From Rhynchopus sp. YZ270_cl-10 (lineage: Eukaryota; Euglenozoa; Diplonemea; Diplonemida; Diplonemidae), in NCBI GenBank assembly GCA_964035575.1, contig OZ037857.1, positions 558,001 through 622,000 of the forward strand: 64,000 bases of DNA, given 5' to 3'. The notes beneath the pieces are model-generated. The model was not told the origin of the DNA, ran no database searches, and saw only the letters and a program-made list of their open reading frames with translations. Shown piece by piece: positions 10,957 through 21,434 of the stretch. The stretch's first letter is position 1. Each line of letters begins with the position of its first letter. Position numbers and translations under genes: made by a program.

Positions 10957-11565
10957 TGTTCACCTGCTCTACTTTTCTCTCTTCTGCCTCCCACCCCACG
11001 TCCACGGTACGGTCCACAGTCTCCAGAGACAACACACTTAGAACGCAACCCCACTGCAAAGATCTACTCCAACAAAAACCCCCCCTCAGTGAAGAGGCCT
11101 GTGTATTGATATGGGGTGGGATTTGTGAAGAGGGAAATTCCTCAGTGCAGAATATGATGGAATATGTGGGAAAGGGGAGAAAACACCCAAATGCCTGTGT
11201 GATGGTGTTTTTTTTTGTGTTGGTTTTTTTGGATTAAATGAGGGAAAATGAGGGAAATTGTCCTTTTTTTTTATTGTAGATTTGTTTATAACAAGGCCGG
11301 CAGAAAATAATAGGGAGAGGGGGGTGTGGGGGAAGATAAAAAACCCTCACCTCTACTACAACCAAAAGCAAGTGAACCTAAACAAAACGAAAAGTGCCAC
11401 ACACACCTCAGGTTTTTTTTTTCTTTGCTGTACAACCCTAAAGAGGTGAGGGTTCTTTTATCAGGGTAAAAAGAAAAAAAAAGGGGGAAGGAAAATAAAA
11501 CCCAAAAATTTCATGTTCTCGCTCACTTTGGAACAACCAACCCTGGTTTTTATTGCTTTTTTATT

Positions 11566-11640
11566 ATTGTGTCGACAATCGCCTACATAGGTAGGGTCTG
11601 TACTCAATGTCGCCCGAAGGCTATGTATTTTTGGTGTTTT
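11566..11640 (+). repeat. Dispersed repeat family E (GTCGACAATCGCC), copy 1
   Basis: GTGTCGACAATCGCC, a variable hairpin-like middle, then GGTCTGTACTCAATGTCGCC and CGAAGGCTATG. Diverged relatives occur at 16185-16230, 18656-18710, 19205-19300 and 23145-23215, all on the plus strand. The constant ends and changing middle suggest a small structured element. Confidence 0.5.
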
Positions 11641-12316
11641 TTTTTTATTATGGCATCGGTAAATCGCCATTTTATCAAAAAGAGACAGGCTCTTTTGCGT
11701 TGGAATATGTTGTTGCACGATCATCACTTTCCCTTCGCCCCTGAAAATACTAGCTATTTGCTTTTTTTAAAAAGAGCAAAAAAAAAAAAAAAACGAATTT
11801 CGTAGCTTCTTCGGGGAGATAAGATAGATGGAGTAGAGGGCAGATAAAAGAGGATGGAGGAACACAACGACACTTATCATGACAGGACAGGCACATGGTA
11901 CAAACATACAATAACAAAGCACGCAACGTTAACGATAACTGCTTGTCAAGTGTGCATATCATGGCATGGCGAGTGTCGTCATGAAGGGATGGGAGGAAGG
12001 GAGGGGACGAACAGAAAGAAAAAAGTCACAAAACTTTCAAAAGACATAGAAAATTAAAGAAGCCCAAAAAAAAAAAAAAATACACAAAATAATGGGAAAG
12101 AAACCAGACCGTAAGGAACAAAAGGGGGCAAAAAAAAGGACCCTTTTCAAAAAAAAAAAAAAAAATATATTATAGTGGAGTTCATCTTCGGGTGTCTACA
12201 CTAAAACAACCAAGTTTTCAAAAAAATGAAGGAGAAGCGTGCTGAGAGGGCTCGCGTGTCTTTCAAAAAAAAAATATTTCAAAACAAGAATATCGGTTGC
12301 TATGAGGTTTTTTATA

Positions 12317-12641
12317 TACCGCGATTGGAAATATTATGGACCGAATTAAGTACCAAATGTCCCGAAAAAATCTCTAACGTACCATAATTAATTCGGTCCA
12401 ACAATAACCCGAACCAAATATTAATTCGATTCATATCGTTCTGGGCAAAAAAGTACTTGTCAAAAAAATAAGATTCGCCCTTTCCTCGGGGGACAAGTAC
12501 AAAAAAAATTGCCCCCCAAAACATCATGAACCGAATTAAATACCAAATGAAACTCAAAAACCTCAAACGTACCATCATTAATTCGGTCCATAATATTTTG
12601 TTTCTTTATTTATTCGGTCCATAATATTTCCAAACGCGGTA
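12317..12641. mobile_element. ~320-bp terminal-inverted-repeat element with TA ends
   Basis: Both ends read TACCGCG-TTGGAAATATTATGG then ACCGAAT inward (about 33 bp, one or two mismatches). Two internal palindromic modules (12335-12405 and 12527-12600), each ACCGAATTAA...TTAATTCGGT, repeat the same motif. If the terminal TA is a duplicated target, the element is mariner-like. No transposase is encoded. Confidence 0.7.
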
Positions 12642-12660
12642 GAGAAAAAAGTTGTGTTAA

Positions 12661-12692
12661 GATGAACCTCAGCCTCTCGGGCTCAGTCACCT
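12661..12692 (+). repeat. Small hairpin, CTCAGC/GCTCAG variant
   Basis: GATGAACCTCAGC, CTCTCGG, GCTCAGTCACCT. The left and right upper-stem arms both differ from CTAAGC/GCTTAG at the same pair position, leaving a single C/C mismatch. It abuts the TIR element ending at 12641. Confidence 0.55.
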
Positions 12693-13271
12693 AACTATGG
12701 TCAAAAGAGGGGGGTAAACTTGAAAAAAAAACAAGTAATTGCTATCGGAAAAAAAACGGGGTGTGATGTGGAACTCCATCCTGTAGAAATAATCTACAAC
12801 ACGCCCAGCATTCTGCTCTTCTGCAGGTATTCTAACGCTCTTCGTACGCTGCCAGACCCACTGGGACGCCAGCATCTGAAACGTTCAAGAAGGGGGGCTG
12901 TCCTCTTCTTCCAGCACCATCTGCTCGATAGCGTTGTTGGACGCCCGCTCGGCAGGCTCGGCGTGTTCCAGCTCGTTTTTGTCCACAGGCTCCCCACATT
13001 GTCGTCGTCGTTGGAGCAGTGCGGAAGGAACACAGAATGCACAGACTACAACACATCGATCACACCAGGCGCATCAGCACCTCCAGCAAATCGCCAGGAT
13101 GCTACGGTGGTTTCGAAAATCGCGCAGAGTTTTCCACAGCACACCCCGCTTTTTTCTTAGCAATTACTTGTCCTTGTTGTTATTGTTGTTTTCAACCACC
13201 TTCCTTCAACCCTTGTAGGATCAGTTGTTATTTTTTTCGCGAAAACATGAAATTACACATTTCAAGAGAAC

Positions 13272-13805
13272 AAATTAAAAAGGGTCCTTATTTGCATTTT
13301 TGGGCTCCGCCCGTGCAGTGGTGGGGTCAATCTCGAAAATTGGACAATTTTTTGACCACTTAAATTTTGAGAAATATGAGTCCGGTTGCTTATACGTGGG
13401 GCCCATTTTCGGCTAAAATTTTCCTCAAAATCTGGTTTTGTAAAATTGACCCTTTACTCCCCCCCCACATCGATTTCAATACTATACCTTACTTCACCTA
13501 CGGTTGCCCTTACAGGGGGGTGAAGGAAGGTAAGTTGAAAATTAAAAAGGGTCCTTATTTGCATTTTTGGGCTCCGCCCGTGCAGTGGTGGGGTCAATCT
13601 CGAAAATTGGACAATTTTTTGACCACTTAAATTTTGAGAAATATGAGTCCGGTTGCTTATACGTGGGGCCCATTTTCGGCTAAAATTTTCCTCAAAATCT
13701 GGTTTTGTAAAATTGACCCTTTACTCCCCCCCCACATCGATTTCAATACTATACCTTACTTCACCTACGGTTGCCCTTACAGGGGGGTGAAGGAAGGTAA
13801 GTTGA
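13272..13805. repeat. Perfect 2 x 267-bp tandem duplication
   Basis: Units 13272-13538 and 13539-13805 appear identical by eye. Each contains GGGCTCCGCCCGTGCAGTGG, GACCACTTAAATTTTGAG and a GGTTGCCCTTACAGGGGG segment. Part of the unit (ACTTAAATTT, AATATGA, CATTTTC, AAAATTG in the same order) recurs in diverged form at about 20990-21110 inside the Harbinger-like element, so the unit probably derives from a dispersed element. Confidence 0.75.
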
Positions 13806-14895
13806 AAACACCTTTCACGGGTAGACAAATATTTTCAAGTTGTTTTCTTTGATAAAATTGTTGAAACAGTGTATACAGTTGACTTGAATACCTTTTCAAA
13901 AAAGAGAGAAAAAGAAAAAGAAAAACAAAAATAACGCAAAAAATAACGTACAACTCGATGGATGACCAAGTCATCACTATTGAGTCTCTCTTTTTCATTA
14001 CTCACTCTCTCTCTCTGCCCGTATTATTTTCATATGTGCATAAAAATAAAAACGCGCATTTTTCTTTGTGTACATGATTTTCCAAAAGCTTGGAGCTTTG
14101 GGAAAATTCTTTGCCTTACTAATGACCATTATCAGTCTGTGTAAACACAGAGCCGACTTTGGGAATGATCCTGTTTCAGGTTCACTTACGCATAGCAAAC
14201 ACTGCTTTCTACTCTTTCTCACTCTCCTCCACCTGTCCTTTCCACTAGTCTGTGTGTGCTTTTAGCAAACAGCAAACGCTTCCTCTTTCACATTGTATCA
14301 CTTAGAACGAAACCCTCCTGTCTCCTTATTGCCTGTCAAAGAAAGAGAGAGAAAAAAAAAACTTTAAAGACAAACTGTGCTTCTCCTGCACAAACAAGAC
14401 AACTGAGGCTGTAACAGCCATTTACTGGATTATTGTTTTTGAGAACGGAAGAAAAGAACTACTATTTCCCGCTTCAGGTTTTATCGAAACCTGTGGGGGG
14501 AAAGTGCTTTTGCGAAGATCTATGCGGGGTGCACAAGTCAGAGAGGAAAAGAGGGGGAAAGGAGAACAAGAGACACACATCGTTAGCATCCCTATGAAGT
14601 AGGAAGAGAAAGATTGTTTCATATACTAACTATTCTACTGAATAGAAGGTATAATAGGGTGCACTAAATGTACCCAAACTTTTAAGAAAGAGAAAAATGT
14701 TTTTGAGAAAAAATAGAAAATAGCTGCGCACGTGGACACGCTCTTATAAGAGTTGTCTTGATTGATCTTCCCAGTGAATAGCGAATACTGCCCGAGTATT
14801 TAAAAAAAAATTTTGGCAAGACTAGCAAGCCTCGTATACTTAGCCACCTATTTCACCTGCTAAAGAAACAAAAAGAAAGAGCTGAAAGTGCAAAT

Positions 14896-14935
14896 GCCTC
14901 ACCGTTCATCGGCGGACGCATGAACCGGTTCCCAA
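14896..14935 (+). repeat. Short conserved box shared with 16388-16420
   Basis: CACCGTTCATCGGCGGACG followed by CATG is identical at 14901-14923 and near 16396, in the same orientation and in otherwise unlike surroundings. In the first copy GTTCAT and ATGAAC can pair around the conserved core. Confidence 0.5.
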
Positions 14936-15055
14936 CAAGAGGGCTCGAAGAGGAATGTACCCCCACTGTGAACACATTTGAATATAAAAAAAACACAGAA
15001 CGTCTTTTTTCATTGTGCGTAAAACAGCGCAAATATTTTTAAAAATATTAAAAAA

Positions 15056-15088
15056 ACGAGTCTAAGCCTCTCTACTCAGGTCACCTCG
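15056..15088 (+). repeat. Small hairpin, degenerate CTAAGC copy
   Basis: GAGTCTAAGCCTCTCTACTC then AGGTCACCTC. The left arm and loop are recognisable; the right arm is altered so only part of the stem can form. Confidence 0.45.
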
Positions 15089-15213
15089 AAATAAAACGAT
15101 TGTTTGGTGACAGACTGTTGGAGAGGTCGTTACTTTGGGTGACGGACACCTTTGAAAATGCCGTTTTACCCGTGTGGTCAAATACAAGACGATGGAAAAA
15201 AAAGGAAGAGGAA

Positions 15214-15254
15214 AAAGTTTATGAGATGAACCTAAGCGGTTGCTTAGTCACCTT
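15214..15254 (+). repeat. Small hairpin, CTAAGC/GCTTAG with shortened loop
   Basis: AAAGTTTATGAGATGAACC, TAAGC, GGTT, GCTTAG, TCACCTTG. The six-pair stem is intact although the usual CTCTCGT loop is replaced by GGTT, suggesting that pairing is kept when the loop changes. Confidence 0.6.
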
Positions 15255-15325
15255 GAAGATGTAAAAAGAAAACTGGGGCTTACCCGTATCGTAATGCTAA
15301 GGAGATTGGGTCGCATTGCTCGGAG

Positions 15326-15518
15326 TAGCGATGGCTGTAGTGTGATAATTTCCTATCAGAATACACACCGTATTCGTACAATACGAACCAGAAAAATCCT
15401 GAACAAATCGACCATTAGTACGGTCAATCCTTTGTACGAATACGGTAATGCAGATCCACAATCAGTTGCCTTATGATCTGTATTATTTTGATAGGCAACT
15501 CTCACAATACAGCCACTA
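15326..15518. mobile_element. 193-bp hAT-type MITE
   Basis: Ends TAGCGATGGCTGTAGTGTGA and the inverse TCACAATACAGCCACTA, flanked by an exact 8-bp target-site duplication GCTCGGAG (15318-15325 and 15519-15526). An 8-bp duplication together with TAGnG ends is the hallmark of the hAT superfamily. The interior continues as an imperfect foldback (CCGTATTCGTACAA / TTGTACGAATACGG). Non-autonomous. Confidence 0.85.
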
Positions 15519-15977
15519 GCTCGGAGCCGAGGAGAGCCCATCTTCTGAACAGATACTACAGAGGGGTGTTAGAGAGAAACATTTTTTTTTTGAAAAAAGA
15601 AGCGCTCCACATGCTGTTGTTACCTTGCACGGACGACATCTTAAAATTGATTTAAAATGGGATGGGGGGGAAGAGAGGAGATTTAAATAAAAAAAAATCA
15701 CACACTTTCGAATGAAGTACACCTGAAACAACGAATGGATCATCTTTTTAACGAATTGTCAATACAGGACAAACATAATGGTAGAGTCCTATAATGATAC
15801 AGGAACACCTCCAAAAAAAAAAAAGGGGGTGGATGGTTTGATATGTGGGAGGGGCGAATATAAGTGAAAGAAAACGTTTTTTTTTTTTTTGAGAACCATA
15901 TTTTGTGAGGAAGATTTTTTATTTCTTTGATAACCATGTTACGTACTCCATGTTTGGCGTCCAAAAAAAAAAAAAAG

Positions 15978-16082
15978 GTAGAGTTGAAATACAAAGCCCT
16001 CTCGTGAACAGTGTACCTTGGTACAATGACCGGCTGTATCGGGGTGGACACCCAACCATTCATTTTGTGGTTTACATCTGAA
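15978..16082 (+). repeat. Dispersed ~105-nt repeat, family C, copy 2
   Basis: Best-preserved copy: TTGAAATACAAAGCCCTCTC, GTGAACAGTGTACC, TTGGTACAATGACCGG, a GGTGGACACCCAACC box and a GTGGTTTACATCTGA end. The ending matches the 6394-6500 copy closely. Confidence 0.6.
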
Positions 16083-16387
16083 AAAAGGTCGCCAGAGTAC
16101 CAAAAAAATCCCCAAAATCTGCCTTATTTGGACGCCAAAATTCTTGGAATACTGTATTAAGACCTGGTCTGGTACCCATATTTATTGTTGTCGACAATCA
16201 CTTTGTCCCTACTGGATAAAGACTGGCCTTTCTCATGTAACACCAAACCCACTTCTTTATTCGTTTTTTTTTTCTTTTTGCGTTTCCGTTTAATCGGTAA
16301 AGTTTTGAGTCGAGTATACGTTGTGTGCGTTGTGTTGTATGTATTACTATGAAAAAGAGAACACAAAAGAGAAGTTGAAAAAATGCA

Positions 16388-16475
16388 AAACGCCACACCG
16401 TTCATCGGCGGACGCATGCAAAAGAAGAAAAAAAATAATAATTTATAAGATGAACCTAAGTTTGTCGTGCTCACG
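16388..16475 (+). repeat. Shared box plus small hairpin
   Basis: 16396-16418 repeats the CACCGTTCATCGGCGGACG box of 14901-14923. Right after it, 16441-16475 carries ATTTATAAGATGAACCTAAG and TCGTGCTCACG, a degenerate CTAAGC hairpin with its usual upstream flank. Confidence 0.5.
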
Positions 16476-17150
16476 TTCTTCTTCTAAACATTTCGAAGAG
16501 ACCTTCCTTCAACTTTGCGAGCCCTACAAGAGAATGAAAAAAGAAAAGAGAAAAGGAACCTGCCCGTAAAGGGGGGTTTTTTTGTGTGTTTCAGGGGGGG
16601 GTATTTTCTTTCCCTCATCGAGTCAATAAGATGGGAGAGAGAGGGGGAGAGTACATGACTTCCTTTACCAAATTACCCAGATACAGATTGGTATTTGCTT
16701 AACAGCAATACCGGTATTGCAAGATGAATGTGCATCTGACGTCTCGTTCCAGAAAAGAAAAAAAATCTGAACATCGTTTTGTATGCTGATAACACAGTGG
16801 TTTCTGTTATCTCAAAAAAAAAAAAGTTCAAAAGAGAATACATAAAAAAGGGAAAAGGAACTCCACACAATCCTCCTTCGTTTGCGAGGGTGTTTCAAAA
16901 AGTTTTTTTTTTTTTGTTGAAAAAATGGATGCAGGAGGGCTCTCGCCAATCACCCCTTTTGACCAAAACGGGGGTGATTTGGGGTCCCAAAGGCGGGTGG
17001 GGAGGGTGAACCACAAGCCTTTTTTGGGTGATTTGGACCCCCTATCACCCCCCATGGATGCAGACTGGAAGAACATTTCAATGGAGAAACAAAAAGGGGG
17101 GGAATTCAAACTCTTTCCAAGGTATATATCAAAAGGCAAACAGAAGAGAA

Positions 17151-17195
17151 AAGTTTATAAGATGACCCTAAGCCTCTCGTTGCTTAGTTACTTTT
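17151..17195 (+). repeat. Small hairpin, CTAAGC/GCTTAG with full flank
   Basis: AAGTTTATAAGATGACC, CTAAGC, CTCTCGTT, GCTTAG, TTACTTTT. Six perfect pairs. Read on the minus strand it is a hairpin with loop AACGAGAG followed by CATCTTATAAACTTTT. Confidence 0.65.
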
Positions 17196-17406
17196 CAAAG
17201 ATGAAGATGCCTTATTCATCTTTCAAAAATATAAAGAAAAAAACTTGAACTATGGAACCCTCATACACATCTAAAAATTGCAAGATGAAACGAGCATCAC
17301 AATGGACACACACATATCACAATAGAGAAATATAATGAAACCAGCAGGTGTTCCGCGGGAAAAACTGGCAAGACTCACCCCTCATAAAAAGGGAGAATAG
17401 TTATTT

Positions 17407-17595
17407 ATCTGATGACAAAAAGTGCACTTTATTTCACCCGAGGGTGGTGTGCTTCAGAGTTGCCGATTTTAGTACACGAGCGCAGCGAGTGTACTAAAAT
17501 GGTTCATGGTAACGAGCGCAGCGAGTTGCCATGGAGCATGCAACTCTGAAGCACACCACCCGAGGTGAATGAAGTGCGCTTTTTGAATCAGATAC
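17407..17595. mobile_element. ~190-bp foldback element
   Basis: Left arm (17407-17463: ATCTGATGACAAAAAGTGCA, then the GGTGGTGTGCTTCAGAGTTG block) pairs with right arm 17538-17595. Between the arms sit two smaller hairpins sharing the spacer GAGCGCAGCGA: TTTTAGTACAC/GTGTACTAAAA, and GGTAAC with GTTGCC. It directly abuts the TIR element starting at 17600. No clear target-site duplication. Confidence 0.65.
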
Positions 17596-17804
17596 GATCT
17601 TTTATCTAACGGGGAAATAAACGAGTTTAATTTTGCGGATTACCTATAAAAGTGAGTATATAATATGCCCTTTTTGTTACGAAATACTATGTTTGGCAGG
17701 GGTATGAGGTGTTTTGAGGTACCCGTGAGGATTTGGGTGCCTAATTAAAAGCAAGAAAAAAGATCGCAGTACTGGTGCTCCTGATAACCCCATTTTGCGT
17801 ACTT

Positions 17805-17945
17805 GTTGCGTACTTGCTGCGTACTTGTTGCGCACTTTGTGCACGAAAAAAAAAAAATACAGGAATACCCTATATTGCGTACTTGTTGCGTACTTGTTGC
17901 GTACTTAGTGCGTAGTTGTTGCGTACTTGGTATTTTTTATTTCTG
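17805..17945 (+). repeat. TTGCGTACTTG minisatellite
   Basis: About ten near-identical 10-11-nt units (TTGCGTACTTG, with TGCTGCGTACTT and TTAGTGCGTAG variants) in two blocks separated by an A run and ATACAGGAATACCC. Adjacent units with no unique spacers, so not a CRISPR array. Confidence 0.7.
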
Positions 17946-17959
17946 GAGTACCAAGTACG

Positions 17960-18350
17960 CAATCCACCGAAGAACCTTACTGAGATGCAGGACTTCCTCA
18001 CAAGCCAGTACGTGTCGTTTTTGAGGCCGTGTCACACGAAGCGGACCAGGTCACTCGGTGTGAAGGCTAAGGCCTGCTTCTGTTGCTCATTTTTCGACGT
18101 CGTCTTCAATGAGAGGTCAACCTGGGATACGCCTGGTCTCAATTTCCAGGTACTTGTGTACATGCTGTGAGTAGTCCAGCATGTGCTGGTTGCCAGGTTT
18201 CGCACAGTGCGAAGATGATAAAAGTAGACAGCGAAATGTTCTTCGCCCAAGCTGGATGGCTTACGGAGGTTTGAAGAACTCGTCCCATTTATTCTTGTAC
18301 ACCTCCTTGCTTCTCATACCCGCTGAGACTTGGTATCCGTAAGTGTCATG
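17960..18350 (-). pseudogene. Decayed tyrosine-recombinase-like fragment
   Basis: A GC-richer patch inside the 17600-18557 element. Minus-strand reading gives segments such as THSMYTSTWKL, SLKTTSKNEQQKQALAFTP and SDLVRFV, which recall the core-binding region of eukaryotic tyrosine recombinases (pattern L-K-x-x-S/T-x-K ... K-A-x-x-F-T-x-x-D-L-x-x-F). Only a partial domain is present, no catalytic Arg/His/Tyr set can be seen, and it is clearly degraded. A Crypton-type DNA transposon is the simplest source. Resemblance judged from memory only. Confidence 0.35.
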
Positions 18351-18655
18351 TATCCTGTCCTTCCTCGTTTTTGGCAGTGTTTGAGTGTGTTTAAGGGGGG
18401 TGATGAAAAAGTGCTTTTTTTTCACTGAGTGATACTTTTTTTCACTCGCCCACGCATTTTAGGTTCAAATTGAGTGATAAAAAGGGCATATTTTATCACT
18501 CATTTTTGTGAGTAATCCGCAAAATTACACGAGTTTTATTTCACTGAGTTAGATAAAAAAACAAAGGGCGAAACAACTACCTTATTCCTTCTCATAGTGA
18601 TTTTTCTCATAGCTAATGTGACTCATGTGGGCAAAACCAGAAAAGTATCGTTTGT

Positions 18656-18710
18656 TTTGTTGTGTCGACAGTCGCCCTGTAGAGCTATACAGCAATCTAG
18701 GCTTTGATAT
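18656..18710 (+). repeat. Family E repeat, copy 2
   Basis: GTGTCGACAGTCGCC, TGTAGAGCTATACAG, then CTAGGCTTTG. The left box is well kept; the right half is diverged. Confidence 0.45.
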
Positions 18711-18889
18711 TTTATTTTTTATTTTTCGGTTCGTTTGATATTCAGCTGCTCTCTTTTTCCCACAAGGAAAACCCTACTGGTGGTACATTAAAGGGAAAAT
18801 GTTAGAATCATATACTTTCAGTCCACAGAATTGAAAGCATTTGAGAGGAGGTCAACACATGCACCCTTTCTTTGAAAAAAATGGTAGTT

Positions 18890-18945
18890 GTTGGTGCAAG
18901 CACCTCCGACTCACGTACCATCACCAGCCATTGGATGAAAGCGCA
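18890..18945 (+). repeat. Short dispersed repeat shared with 22526-22580
   Basis: TTGGTGCAAGCACCTCCGAC, TCACGTACCATC, AGCCATTGGATGAAAGCGC is matched at 22526-22580 by TTGGCGCACCTCCGACTGAC, CACGTACAATGTCAGC and TATCCGGATGAAAGCGC. Same orientation, about 50 nt, diverged. Confidence 0.5.
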
Positions 18946-19204
18946 AAAACAAAAGAAAAAGGGAGTGGGAACAAAACAAGCAATCGCAGCCCCTCAAGAG
19001 GAAAAAGAGAAAAGTTGGAAGAAACCATAACGCCTCTCATGCTGACTAAGCATAGTCGCCTGGAATAAAATAAACAACAAGAGATGGCAAAGTCCTCAGG
19101 GGGTCAAAATAAAAAAATCGCCTCAAAATATAAAAAAACCATAACATAGCAAAGAAAGAAAGAAGGAGAGGAACAATATACCGGGTGGTTTGTTTTGTTT
19201 GTTT

Positions 19205-19300
19205 TTTTGTTGTGTCGACAATCGCCGCGTAAAACCCCCACCAGGTGGGGAGAAATTTCGGGTCTGGTACTCAATGTTTGGCCGAAGCCTTTTTTTAAAA
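19205..19300 (+). repeat. Family E repeat, copy 3
   Basis: GTGTCGACAATCGCC, a CCCCCACCAGGTGGGG hairpin in the variable middle, then GGTCTGGTACTCAATG and GGCCGAAGCC. The internal hairpin replaces the unrelated pairing middle of copy 1. Confidence 0.5.
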
Positions 19301-19513
19301 ATACAATATTTTGCTGTTTCTTTGCCTCCTCCCCAGGGTAAATCCTACTCCTCCCCCCTTCCTTTTTTTTTTTTTGTCTTTTGAAGAGAAAAAAAAAAGA
19401 GAATGTGAAAGATGGACGTGCGCCGTGCACAGAACTCTTTTGGAAGAAAAAAAAAATGAGATTCGCAAGTTTTGAACTAATAATAGTAGATGGGGGCGTC
19501 AAACAAAGGGGGT

Positions 19514-19636
19514 TAGTGATGGCTGTATTGTGTTAATTTCTCATTACAATACATTAATGCACATCACAATACAGCTGTATTGTGATGTGCATCATGTATT
19601 ATGTATTATGATGGGCAATTATCACAATACCGTCAT
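19514..19636. mobile_element. hAT-like MITE, second copy with degraded end
   Basis: Left end TAGTGATGGCTGTATTGTG matches the 15326 element. The right end is CACAATACCGTCATCA, and the interior is a palindrome (AATGCACATCACAATACAGC / GCTGTATTGTGATGTGCAT). The right terminus has lost the final CTA and the flanks (AAGGGGGT and AAGGTGGG) are only similar, so the duplication is uncertain. Confidence 0.6.
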
Positions 19637-19897
19637 CAAGGTGGGGATCGGGGCGTGAATATTTCCGTTAGTGCTGCAAGACAAGAAAACAAAACAAAAA
19701 AAAATCGGGATGAGAGTGGGGAAAAAAAAAACTCCACAGTATCATCTGCAATGTCAGCTTGATGTACATTCGTCGGAAGGTGTGAGACCGTTTATTTCGT
19801 GAGAAATGTAAAAATCCACATTTTTTTTTCAGCTTTGCCAAACCGAGGAAAAAGTGAAAAAAAAAGGTGAAAACTTACACCCGCATTTGGTATGTTT

Positions 19898-20080
19898 TTT
19901 TCGTCGCCTCATGAAATGAAGGAGGAAATAGAAACAAAGCTTTTTTTGAACACACTTTGCGGTTCTGGGATCGAACCGCACTGCAGAGCCACACCTCACC
20001 AACCCAGGTCGAGGTGGGTGCGTTTCACCACAACCTCTCCCATGAGTTTTTTTTTTCGTGTGATGAGTGTTAAGTTTCTA
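19898..20080 (-). repeat. tRNA-like SINE candidate, copy 2
   Basis: Inverted partner of 10447-10628. On the minus strand it holds GGAGAGGTTGTGGTGAAACG, GGCTCTGCAG and TGCGGTTCGATCCCAGAACC, i.e. a Pol III B-box within an 8-bp hairpin (TGCGGTTC/GAACCGCA), and ends in TTTCATGAGG. The two copies are about 80 percent alike by eye. Confidence 0.6.
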
Positions 20081-20709
20081 TTTTTTTTTTTAAAAACCCT
20101 CAACCGTGTTTCTTGTCTTACCGTATGGTAAAAGGTGCTGTTAAAGAAGAGAGAAAAAGTGGTAAAACGCAAACAGAAAAATATTTTTTGCTGAGAAAAT
20201 GTGGGGCATTTTAAACGAGAGAAAAAATGGGAAAGATGAAACATGCCGAACGATGGGAGGGGGTTTTTTTTTTCTTCTTATTTTTCTTCGTTCCTTTTAT
20301 TTATTTGAAAGAATTGTATTGAAATGTTGTGGCATTTTGTGTTTGAAGGACACGCACACACTCACTCTCTCTCTCTCCCTCTCTTCTCCGCCATCCCCAA
20401 TAAACACTGCGATATGCTAGCTGATGTACGTTGGCAACTCTTTTTCATTCTGTTGTGACTTTGCGGTGATTTTTTTCCGAAAACCCAGAAAGCGACACTT
20501 CGCTGTGCCCCCGGGCCACCCCAGTTGCTCTACTTACCTGCATCTTCCAAACACTCGCCTGATGGAGTACCAAAAGAACACTGCACACTTGCAGCGAAAC
20601 TGGTGTAATAAGGAGATAAATTGGTGCAATAGCAAAGAAAGGGGGTTCATGCGTTTGCTGAAGTTTTTTTTTTTGCCACTGTAAGATGTCTTTGTTGTTT
20701 GTTTGTTTA

Positions 20710-21434
20710 GGGTAGGCACAATTTTTTTTTGTGTTTAATGCTCGGTCGGGTCCCAAAAAGTTCCGCGCGCGCGCGCAGAAAAAAACACACAAAGAAAAAA
20801 AAAACACACACACAGAGACACAGCAAAAATAAAACATCGAAGCCAGGCTGTCCTCTAATTCTGGAAATTTTCCGGAAAATCCCGACGTCCGGAAGCAATT
20901 TTTTTCCTTGAAAAAAACAGTGGGTTTTCAGCCCAAACATGCCGCGATTGGCATTTCCAGAATCCGCTCGTTCTGTGGTGGGGGATGTACAGAAAAACAG
21001 ACAAAATTTTAGTGGCTTAAATTTCCACAAAAATATGAACCCATCCTCATAAACAAGGGTCATTTTCAGGTCGGAAAATCCAAATTCGGATAAAATTGTG
21101 GCGTTTTTGACTGGGAACAGGTAGCGCCGCAGGGTACCCAACTTTTGTCTTTTTCTTTTCCCCTTTTCTCTGCTTTCTTTTGATGCGCGAGCCGATTGCT
21201 CTCCACGGTGGGGTCACATGATAGAATTATATCATGTGACCCACTCGTATATGGAGGATTCTGTGTTCGAAGATATTTGGTTGATTTTTCCCGTGGAGGA
21301 AGACGGGAGGGAAAGTCAAGGTAACCTGTTGACGTAAGGCAATGTTTTTTTTTTCTTTCATGTTTTTTTTTTTTTGGAATCTCAAAATTTTCCGCGCGCG
21401 CGAGCATTAAACAAAATAAAAAGTGTGCCTACCC
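20710..21434. mobile_element. 725-bp Harbinger-like MITE with TTA target-site duplication
   Basis: Inverted ends GGGTAGGCACA, T-rich, TGTTTAATGCTCG and a CGCGCGCG block, mirrored at the right end (CGCGCGCGAGCATTAAACA ... GTGCCTACCC). TTA lies directly outside both ends (20707-20709 and 21435-21437), the 3-bp TWA duplication typical of PIF/Harbinger elements. The interior includes a 14-bp-arm palindrome (GTGGGGTCACATGAT / ATCATGTGACCCAC, 21210-21244) and a diverged relative of the 267-bp unit at 13272. No transposase. Confidence 0.75.

Larger units (their letters stand above)
17600..18557. mobile_element. ~960-bp terminal-inverted-repeat element
   Basis: The left arm 17600-17675 (TTTATCTAAC, GAAATAAACGAGTTTAATTTT, GCGGATTAC, ATATGCCCTTTTT) is matched in inverse by 18479-18557 (AAAAAGGGCATATTTTATCA ... 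GTTAGATAAA). Arms are about 75-80 bp and moderately diverged. The interior carries the TTGCGTACTTG minisatellite and a decayed recombinase-like fragment. Confidence 0.65.

Noticed and set aside
17805-17945. CRISPR-like array
   Set aside because: Units are 10-11 nt, directly adjacent with no unique spacers; a minisatellite in a eukaryotic genome.
19955-20050. tRNA gene
   Set aside because: A B-box is present but acceptor, D and anticodon arms cannot be drawn; treated as a SINE-like repeat.
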